From an uncultured Bacteroidales bacterium (lineage in GTDB: Bacteria; Bacteroidota; Bacteroidia; Bacteroidales; Muribaculaceae): a stretch of DNA of 5,203 nucleotides. The notes under the pieces were generated by a model. The model was not told the DNA's origin, ran no database searches, and saw only the letters and a list, made by a program, of their open reading frames with translations. The position numbers and the translations under genes are program-made. This document shows, one piece after another, positions 1 through 5,203 of the stretch. Each line of letters begins with the position of its first letter. Positions within the stretch are counted from its first letter, which is position 1. The stretch lies in NCBI GenBank assembly GCA_945828175.1, contig CALZQD010000139.1, positions 1 to 5,203 on the forward strand, written 5' to 3'.

Positions 1-45
1 ACACACTGCATATCGTCGGCAGCGTCAGATGTGTATAAGAGACAG
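1..45 (+). other. Nextera (Tn5) library adapter with i5 index, not genomic
   Basis: This is synthetic sequence. Positions 1-4 (ACAC) fit the end of the Illumina P5 oligo. Positions 5-12 (ACTGCATA) match the i5 index known as S506/N506. Positions 13-26 (TCGTCGGCAGCGTC) are the Nextera read-1 tail, and 27-45 (AGATGTGTATAAGAGACAG) are the 19-base Tn5 mosaic end. Genomic DNA begins at 46. Any reading frame or start codon using bases 1-45 is an artefact, including the ATG at 29-31. The sequence match is direct; the index assignment comes from memory of the kit tables. Confidence 0.98.
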
Positions 46-1667
46 AGTATATCGAATATCTCGCCGACAGCGTTGCCAAGCCCGGCGCGCTGACGATGAA
101 GATGGTGCTGGCGTCGAACACTCCGGGCTTCGCCCTGAAACCTTACCGCACGGGCAAGGTGACCGTCATCGCCAACCGCCACTGGGGTGGGGGAGAGCCC
201 GACACGATAGCGACGCCGCGCGCGACGCTGATACAGATGCGCCCGTCGCGCCTGCGCCGCAACCTCATTCCCGAGTGCGTCACCTTCCGTCCCGGCCGCG
301 TCTTCTCAGTCCGCGACATGAACCGCACCCAGACCTATCTGTCGCGTCTGGGCATCTTCAGCGCCATCGACATCTCGGCCATACCCGACACGACCGGCGG
401 CAATGATGTACTCAACGTCTTGGTAAACTGCACATTCGACTCGCCACTCGAGGTCTCGTTCGAGGTCAACGCCTCGTCGAAATCAAACAGCTATCTCGGC
501 CCGGGCCTGAGCTTCGGCGTCACAAACCGCAATATCTTCGGCGGCGGCGAGCAGCTCGGCGTCAACGTCACCGGCTCCTATGAGTGGCAGACGGGCAAGG
601 GCAGCAGCTCGGTCTTCAACTCCTATGAGGTCGGCCTGACGGCGTCGCTGGCTTTCCCGCGCCTTCTCGCGCCCAAATTTATCCCGCGCAGCCGCTTCCA
701 GCTGCCCTGGACGCGCTTCCAGCTCAACGCCGACCTGCTCAACCGTCCCCACTTCTTCAAGATGGCCCAGTTTAACGCCTCGGTCAGCTATGACTGGCGG
801 GTTTCGCGCCATGTGTCAAACTCGTTCACGCCTTTCAAGCTGACATATACCAATCTGATGCACACCACAGAGGCTTTCGATTCGATAATGAACGCCAACC
901 CGGCTGTGGCTCAGAGTTTCATGAGCCAGTTCATACCTCAGATGATCTACAGTTATGTCTTCGACCGCGCCATAGGCCGCGACAACACTCTCAACTGGCA
1001 GTTTACCATCCAGGAGGCCGGCAATATCTTCTGGGGCATCTACCGTCTATGCGGCAAGCGCGGCGAGAAAGAGCTCTTCGGCACACCGTTCTCACAGTTT
1101 GTCAAAGGTTCGACGCAGCTTGTCTACGGCCGGCGCATAGCCCCGGGCGAGCACTGGCTGATGACGCGTGTCGCCGTCGGAGCGGCCCACGCCTACGGCA
1201 ACTCGTCGCAGGTGCCTTATGCCGAGCAGTTCTATGCCGGTGGCGCCAACTCGGTCAGAGCCTTCACCGTCAGAAGCATAGGTCCCGGCAGCTATCATGA
1301 CCCCAACTCGGGCAACGGCACCTACTTCGACCAGACAGGTACCTTTAAATTCGAGGCCAACGTCGAATACCGCTTCCCGATAGTCGGTCCGCTCCACGGC
1401 GCTGTCTTCGTCGATGCCGGCAACGTCTGGCTTCTCAAGGAAGACCCACAGCGTCCCGGCGGCACGCTCAAAGCCTCGACCTTCCTCAAAGATCTCGCCC
1501 TCGGCACCGGTCTGGGCCTGCGCTTCGACATCGGCATGCTCGTGTTGCGCGGCGACCTCGGCATCGGCATTCACGCCCCCTACGACACAGGCCGCAGCGG
1601 CTATTACAATATGAAATCATTCGGACGGTCGCTTGCCTTCCATCTCGCCATCGGCTACCCGTTCTGA
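46..1667 (+). CDS. Omp85 (BamA/TamA) family outer-membrane protein, 5'-truncated
   Basis: This encodes the C-terminal 539 residues of an outer-membrane beta-barrel of the Omp85 superfamily, which inserts or assembles outer-membrane proteins. The frame is open from base 48 to the TGA at 1665-1667; 46-47 are the end of a split codon. The ATG at 96 is internal, because the frame stays open and protein-like upstream of it to the adapter. Roughly 140-450 looks like the last POTRA domain (ending SRLGIFSAIDISAIPD and a short beta strand). The barrel follows, starting near LEVSFEVNASS and SFGVTNRNIFGGGEQL. The loop-6 signature is at 1239-1265 (GGANSVRAF), a VRAF form of the usual VRGF/Y that keeps the arginine. 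FVDAGNVW lies at 1407-1430, and the chain ends in phenylalanine (GYPF), the usual barrel C-terminal signal. Family members are usually about 700-800 residues, so the export signal and upstream POTRAs are missing. In Bacteroidota the likeliest identity is a TamA-like protein (TamL) rather than BamA, but the lipoprotein signal that would settle it is outside the window. Confidence 0.9.
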
Positions 1668-1694
1668 CAAACCAAGCAACTTCGTTTCTTGACA

Positions 1695-2471
1695 ATGAGA
1701 TTACATAGATTTATCCTTACCGGCGCGATGCTTGCCGCCGGATTCGTAGCGGCGCTCACTTCGGCCGCCGGCGCCCCGGCGCAGAGCGACACGCTTTGCG
1801 TCATGAGTTATAACGTTCATAACGCCGTTGGCATGGACGGCGTGCGCGATGTCAGCCGCCTTGCCCGAATTATTACCGCCGCAGGCGCCGACCTCGTCGC
1901 CATCCAGGAGGTCGACAGCGTCACCCGCCGCAGCGAAGGCCGCTATATCTTGGGTGATTTAGCTGCCGAGACTAATATGCATCCGGTCTTCGCTCCGGCC
2001 ATCGACTTCGACGGTGGGCGTTATGGCATAGGGCTTCTGAGCCGCGAGCAGCCGCTGTCGGTGCGCCGTCTGCCGCTGCCGGGCGCCGAGGAGGAGCGCA
2101 CGCTGTTGCTCGTTGAGTTTGAAGATTATATAATGGGCGTGACCCATCTGTCGCTCACCGAGGACGACCGTCTCGCCTCGGTCGGCATCCTCGAGCGCGA
2201 GGCCGCGGCGCTTGCCAAGCCCCTGATACTCGCCGGCGACTTCAACGCCTCGCCCGACAGTCCTGCGATAGAGGCTTTGTCGCAGACGTTTACGCCGTTA
2301 AGTGATGCGGTTTCGCCGACCTTTCCCGCCGACAATCCGACCGTGACAATAGATCATATCATGTATAAGGGAGACAACCCTCCGGCAGTGCTGTCGTCGC
2401 AGGTTGTCAATGAGCCTGTGGCCTCGGATCACCGTCCCATCGTCTGCCTTCTGCGCCTCCCGGGGCTCTGA
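1695..2471 (+). CDS. Secreted endonuclease/exonuclease/phosphatase (EEP) family protein
   Basis: This 258-residue protein belongs to the metal-dependent EEP superfamily, which cleaves phosphodiester or phosphomonoester bonds (DNase I, Exo III, sphingomyelinase, inositol phosphatases). Residues 1 to about 29 are a Sec signal peptide: basic MRLHR, a hydrophobic stretch, then an APA cleavage-like site, so it acts in the periplasm or outside. The catalytic set is complete: SYNVHN with N40, IQEVD with E72, YGIGLLSR around Y110, THLS with H151, GDFNA with D182 and N184, TIDHI with D220, and ASDHRP with D245 and H246. I prefer the ATG at 1695 to the in-frame TTG at 1689 because it begins directly with the signal peptide's basic segment. 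There is no Shine-Dalgarno sequence. It starts 27 bases after the Omp85 gene with no promoter between them, so the two are probably co-transcribed. The substrate cannot be told from motifs; nuclease, phospholipase C-like and sugar- or inositol-phosphatase roles are all possible. The family call is firm and the function is open. Confidence 0.9.
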   Translation: MRLHRFILTGAMLAAGFVAALTSAAGAPAQSDTLCVMSYNVHNAVGMDGVRDVSRLARIITAAGADLVAIQEVDSVTRRSEGRYILGDLAAETNMHPVFAPAIDFDGGRYGIGLLSREQPLSVRRLPLPGAEEERTLLLVEFEDYIMGVTHLSLTEDDRLASVGILEREAAALAKPLILAGDFNASPDSPAIEALSQTFTPLSDAVSPTFPADNPTVTIDHIMYKGDNPPAVLSSQVVNEPVASDHRPIVCLLRLPGL

Positions 2472-2477
2472 TTTATC

Positions 2478-2551
2478 GGATTAAAAGAACACAAGATCAT
2501 AAGCGCATAAGAATAAAAGAAATAATTTAAATTCTTGTGTTCTTTTGATCT
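2478..2551 (+). terminator. Long AT-rich inverted repeat, probable (bidirectional) terminator
   Basis: Seven bases after the EEP stop codon there is an inverted repeat. AAAAGAACACAAG at 2483-2495 is perfectly complementary to CTTGTGTTCTTTT at 2534-2546. Pairing continues outward through 2479-2482 with 2547-2550 (one G-U pair), and inward by one A-U pair, giving about 18 pairs around a loop of about 36 bases. The right arm is followed by T-rich sequence to about 2580, and the left arm is A-rich, so it could end transcription from either side. Its position between a stop codon and the next promoter supports a terminator. The stem is unusually poor in GC for a classical intrinsic terminator, so a repeat element is an alternative reading. 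Confidence 0.6.
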
Positions 2552-2593
2552 TTGCCTTTTGTTCTTTATGTCTTTCTGTCGGAAAACCGTGCA

Positions 2594-2623
2594 TTGTGAA
2601 TTCACGAAATTGGTGTAACTTTG
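2594..2623 (+). promoter_or_regulatory. Bacteroidota-type promoter for the Fsr-like transporter
   Basis: The -7 element TAACTTTG at 2616-2623 matches the Bacteroidota consensus TAnnTTTG exactly. A -33 element TTG at 2594-2596 (preceded by A rather than the consensus T) sits 19 bases upstream. Transcription would start near 2629, leaving a leader of only about 16 bases before the ATG at 2646. No Shine-Dalgarno sequence is correctly placed, as is normal in this phylum. No operator is evident. Confidence 0.75.
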
Positions 2624-2645
2624 CAGGTGGTTTTCAATTCTGTGT

Positions 2646-3851
2646 ATGAGTCTATTGAAAAAGTTGCGGGGGCTTGCCTCGATGCCTACATTTCATGTGC
2701 TGCTGGCGCTGTCGGCGGCACACTGTCTCAACGACTTGCTCCAGTCGGTGATTACGGCCGTCTACCCGATGCTCAAGGCCGACCTCGGCCTTAACTTCGC
2801 GCAGATAGGTCTGGTGACACTCGTCTATCAGCTCGCGGCGTCGATATTCCAGCCCGTCGTCGGCTATGCTTTCGACCGCAGGCCCTTTGTGCGGAGTCTG
2901 CCCGCAGGCATGTGCAGCACCTCAATCGGCATCGTGCTCTTTGCGTTCAGTTCGACGCTGCCCGGTATCCTCTTGGCAGTGTTTATGGTTGGGGTAGGGT
3001 CGGCGACGCTCCATCCCGAGGCCTCGCGCATCACCTCGCTCGCCGGTCATGAGCGACGCGGCTTCGCCCAGTCGGTCTTTCAGGTCGGTGGCAACTTCGG
3101 CGGCTCGGTCGGGCCGCTGCTCGTGGCTCTGATAGTAGCTCCGCGAGGCCGACAGTATGTCGTTGTTTTCCTGCTGTTTGCCTGCGCCTGCTTCGCCGTG
3201 ATGAGGCCGATTTGCCGCTGGTACCGCTCATATCTCGAACGCATGAAGCACGAGACGCGCACAGCCGTGCATCACCGTCTGCCCCTGTCGCGACGCCGCA
3301 CGCTCTTTGCCATCGCCGTCATCGTCGTGCTGATATTCTCGAAATATATCTATATGGCGAGCCTGTCGAGCTATTATACATTCTATCTGATAGATAAGTT
3401 CGGCGTGACGGTGTCACAGTCGCAGATATTCCTCTTTATCTTCGTCGTCTCGACGGCGGCAGGCACGCTTGTCGGCGGACCCGTCGGCGACCGCTACGGG
3501 CGCAAGCTCGTCATCTGGGTATCGATACTCGGCACGGCGCCGTTCAGCATGCTGATGCCGCATGTGTCGCTGGCGCTGACGGCGGTGATGAGTTTCTGCG
3601 CCGGTTTCACGCTGTCGTCGGCATTCCCGGCGATACTGCTTTATGCCCAGGAGCTTCTGCCGACCAAGCTCGGCATGATCTCGGGTCTGTTCTTCGGCTT
3701 CGCCTTCGGCGTAGGCGGCGTGGCCTCGGCTATGCTCGGCGATTTCGCCGACCGCTACGGCATCGAGGCCGTCTATAACTTCTGCGCTTATATGCCGCTG
3801 CTCGGCGCCGTTGCGGCCTTCCTGCCTGACCTGCGAAAGAAAGACATTTAG
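2646..3851 (+). CDS. fsr: MFS efflux transporter, Fsr (fosmidomycin resistance) type
   Basis: This 401-residue inner-membrane protein has the 12 hydrophobic segments of the major facilitator superfamily, in two halves joined by a basic loop at about 191-218. It resembles E. coli Fsr, a proton-driven pump that exports fosmidomycin, as recalled from that protein's sequence. Shared signatures are HCLNDLLQS (26-34), QPVVGYAFDRRP (69-80), HPEASR (123-128), AQSVFQVGGNFGGSVGPLL (141-159), FSKYIYMASLSSYYTFYL (231-248) and GGPVGDRYGRK (277-287, the MFS motif A copy). QELLP and GMISGLFFGFAFGVGG follow near the C-terminus. Length is close to that of E. coli Fsr and the gene is intact. The ATG at 2646 fits the promoter; Met13 is a less likely alternative. 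It has its own promoter and is separated from both neighbours, so it is probably monocistronic. The native substrate in a gut anaerobe is unknown, and resistance is inferred only from family membership. Confidence 0.92.
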   Translation: MSLLKKLRGLASMPTFHVLLALSAAHCLNDLLQSVITAVYPMLKADLGLNFAQIGLVTLVYQLAASIFQPVVGYAFDRRPFVRSLPAGMCSTSIGIVLFAFSSTLPGILLAVFMVGVGSATLHPEASRITSLAGHERRGFAQSVFQVGGNFGGSVGPLLVALIVAPRGRQYVVVFLLFACACFAVMRPICRWYRSYLERMKHETRTAVHHRLPLSRRRTLFAIAVIVVLIFSKYIYMASLSSYYTFYLIDKFGVTVSQSQIFLFIFVVSTAAGTLVGGPVGDRYGRKLVIWVSILGTAPFSMLMPHVSLALTAVMSFCAGFTLSSAFPAILLYAQELLPTKLGMISGLFFGFAFGVGGVASAMLGDFADRYGIEAVYNFCAYMPLLGAVAAFLPDLRKKDI

Positions 3852-3870
3852 CATTTTTTGTGAATTGCGA

Positions 3871-3902
3871 TTTGCACAGGTGGCCGAAGTTGACTAATTT
3901 TG
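3871..3902 (+). promoter_or_regulatory. Bacteroidota-type promoter for the GH89 gene
   Basis: TTTG at 3871-3874, a 20-base spacer and TAATTTTG at 3895-3902 make a full match to the Bacteroidota housekeeping promoter (TTTG, 19-21 bases, TAnnTTTG). Transcription would start near 3908, giving an untranslated leader of about 74 bases before the ATG at 3982. The leader has only a 4-base-pair GGCG/CGCC hairpin (3953-3963), with no recognisable riboswitch and no Shine-Dalgarno. No obvious terminator for the upstream transporter lies in 3852-3870, so some read-through is possible. Confidence 0.85.
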
Positions 3903-3981
3903 CGCAATACCTTAATTTACAACGGCCTATTAAACCAAAGATTTTTCATCGTGGCGATTCGCCCCGGACACAGTTATTCTT

Positions 3982-5168
3982 ATGAACAAACCAATCATTG
4001 CTTTATCATCGCTTTTCGTCGCCTTCGCTGCCACGGCAGCTGTCGACGATGCCGCCGCAGACGTCATCAAGCGTTTCGCAGGCGAAAATATTCCCGTAGA
4101 AGTCTCTGTAAGTCTTGATAAAAACGACGGACGCGACGTCTACGAGACGACAGTCACCGACGGCCGCCTCAACGTCAAGGCCAGCAGCGGCGTGGCCGCC
4201 TGCCGCGGTTTCTATGACTTCGTCAAAAACAACGGCGCCGGCATCGCGTCGTGGACGGGCAACCGCCTCGACTGGCCCGCGAAACTCGCCGACAGCGAGA
4301 CTGTGTCGGTGACCTCGCCGTTCAAGCACCACTATTATTTCAACGTCGTCACTTTCGGCTACACCACACCCTACTGGGACTGGGCTCGCTGGGAGCGTGA
4401 AATCGACTGGATGGCCCTCCACGGCATTGATATGCCCCTGGCGCTCGTGGCCAACGAGGCCATCACAGCCCGCGTATGGAAGAAACTCGGCCTCACCGAC
4501 GAGGAGATAGCCGCATATTTTGTCGGCCCGGCCCACTTCCCCTGGATGCGCATGGGCAACATCAGCTCTATCGACGGCCCGCTGCCCGCCGAGTGGCACG
4601 AAGGTCAGATCGAGCTGCAGCATAAGATTCTCGACCGCATGAAGTCGCTGGGTATGAAGCCTATCTGCCCCGCTTTCGCCGGTTTCGTGCCGCAGGGCAT
4701 CAAACGCCTCTATCCCGATGTCGAGCTGTTCGAGACATCGTGGCTCGGCGGTGTGTCGAAAAACTGGATGGTTTCGCCCGACTCGCCCCTCTTCCAGAAG
4801 ATAGGCCGCATGTTTATCGAGGAGTGGGAGAAAGAGTTCGGCAAAAACGACTATTATATCGCCGACAGCTTCAACGAAATGGACATACCCTTCCCGCCCA
4901 AGGGCACCAAAGAGCGCTATGACATGCTCGCCAACTACGGCGACGAGGTCTACAGCTCGATCAAGGGCGGCAACCCCGACGCCATCTGGGTGATGCAGGG
5001 CTGGATGTTCGGCTACATGCGCCAGATCTGGGACTACGAGACTCTTCAGGCCCTCGTCAGCAAGGTTCCCGACGACAAGCTGCTGCTGCTCGACCTCGCT
5101 GTCGACTACAACAAATGCTTCTGGAAGATAGACTACAACTGGGAGTTCTACAAAGGCTTCTATAACAA
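3982..5168 (+). CDS. Alpha-N-acetylglucosaminidase, GH89 (NAGLU family), 3'-truncated
   Basis: These are the first 395 codons of a secreted GH89 exo-enzyme, which removes terminal alpha-linked N-acetylglucosamine. Family targets include heparan sulfate (human NAGLU) and alpha-1,4-GlcNAc-capped gastric mucin (clostridial members). Residues 1 to about 19 form a Sec signal peptide (MNKPIIALSSLFVAFAATA) without a lipobox. About 22-105 matches the small N-terminal NAGLU domain, and the catalytic barrel starts near 112. WDWARWEREIDWMAL (132-146) is nearly identical to human NAGLU as I recall it. Next come GPAHFPWMRMGN (182-193), DGPLPAEWH (198-206), PAFAGFVP (230-237), FNEM (297-300) with the catalytic acid/base Glu299 (human E316), MQGWMF (338-343) and LLLLDL (367-372). 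The chain is cut before the nucleophile region (human E446) and the C-terminal helical domain. The frame reads on into adapter beyond 5168, and those residues are not real. A strong promoter precedes it. Whether it belongs to a polysaccharide utilisation locus cannot be seen. Confidence 0.95.
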
Positions 5169-5203
5169 CTGTCTCTTATACACATCTGACGCTGCCGACG
5201 ATA
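5169..5203 (-). other. Nextera (Tn5) library adapter, reverse complement, not genomic
   Basis: Positions 5169-5187 (CTGTCTCTTATACACATCT) are the reverse-complemented Tn5 mosaic end. Positions 5188-5201 (GACGCTGCCGACGA) are the reverse-complemented read-1 tail. The last two bases, TA, agree with the first two of the reverse-complemented i5 index seen at the left end. Genomic sequence ends at 5168, though base 5169 could by chance equal the true next base. The frame of the GH89 gene stays open through the adapter and adds a false CLLYTSDAADD tail. Confidence 0.98.

Noticed and set aside
96..98. ATG as the start codon of the Omp85 gene
   Set aside because: The frame is open and protein-like from base 48, and the protein would lack a signal sequence and most of its POTRA region; the gene is simply cut by the contig edge.
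29..406. Open frame of 125 codons on the + strand starting in the left end
   Set aside because: Its start codon lies in the Tn5 mosaic end and the rest overlaps the real Omp85 frame in another register; the residues are low-complexity Arg/His-rich, typical of an out-of-frame GC-rich gene.
1092..1574. 160-codon open frame on the - strand
   Set aside because: It is antisense to the conserved barrel region of the Omp85 gene and has no recognisable domain.
1689..1691. TTG start for the EEP gene
   Set aside because: The ATG two codons later begins a normal signal peptide and needs no rare start codon; the difference is only two residues.
2625..2630. AGGTGG as a Shine-Dalgarno sequence for the transporter
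   Set aside because: It lies 15 bases before the ATG and overlaps the expected transcription start; Bacteroidota genes generally do not use such sites.
3414..3854. 146-codon open frame on the - strand
   Set aside because: It is opposite the second half of the MFS transporter and is rich in Arg, Glu and His, as antisense readings of membrane-protein genes usually are.
3953..3963. Small GGCG/CGCC hairpin in the GH89 leader
   Set aside because: Four base pairs with a three-base loop and no conserved context are too weak to call a riboswitch or attenuator.
4006..4623. 205-codon open frame on the - strand
   Set aside because: It lies wholly opposite the GH89 gene, whose conserved motifs fix the coding strand; it is a third-position GC shadow.

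Overview
This window is one contig of about 5.1 kb of bacterial DNA (46-5168) with untrimmed sequencing-library adapter at both ends (1-45 and 5169-5203). The DNA looks like a GC-rich member of the Bacteroidales, most likely a gut Muribaculaceae-type organism. The class is supported by two promoters of the Bacteroidota pattern (TTTG or TTG, a 19-20 base spacer, then TAnnTTTG), by the absence of Shine-Dalgarno sequences before any start codon, and by the gene families. The family-level guess is inference from the C/G-rich third codon positions combined with Bacteroidota promoters.

All four genes are on the + strand. (1) 46-1667 is the C-terminal part of an Omp85 (BamA/TamA) outer-membrane protein, cut off at its 5' end by the contig edge. 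(2) 1695-2471, 27 bases downstream and probably in the same operon, encodes a secreted metal-dependent endonuclease/exonuclease/phosphatase (EEP) family protein with all expected active-site residues. (3) After an AT-rich intergenic region with a long inverted repeat (probable terminator) and its own promoter, 2646-3851 encodes a 12-helix MFS transporter closely resembling Fsr, the fosmidomycin-resistance protein. (4) After a second clear promoter, 3982-5168 is the 5' part of a secreted alpha-N-acetylglucosaminidase of glycoside hydrolase family 89 (NAGLU type), cut off by the contig edge before its catalytic nucleophile. Intergenic gaps are all under 180 bases.

The genes form at least three transcription units: the tail of an envelope-biogenesis operon, a monocistronic efflux pump, and a start of a host-glycan (mucin or heparan sulfate) foraging gene. 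I see no evidence that the three units form one pathway.

The most striking structure is a perfect 35-base terminal inverted repeat. It is not a mobile element but Nextera (Tn5) adapter, with the i5 index still attached at the left end. It creates false reading-frame extensions at both edges. I found no RNA gene, CRISPR array, natural transposon or convincing new system.
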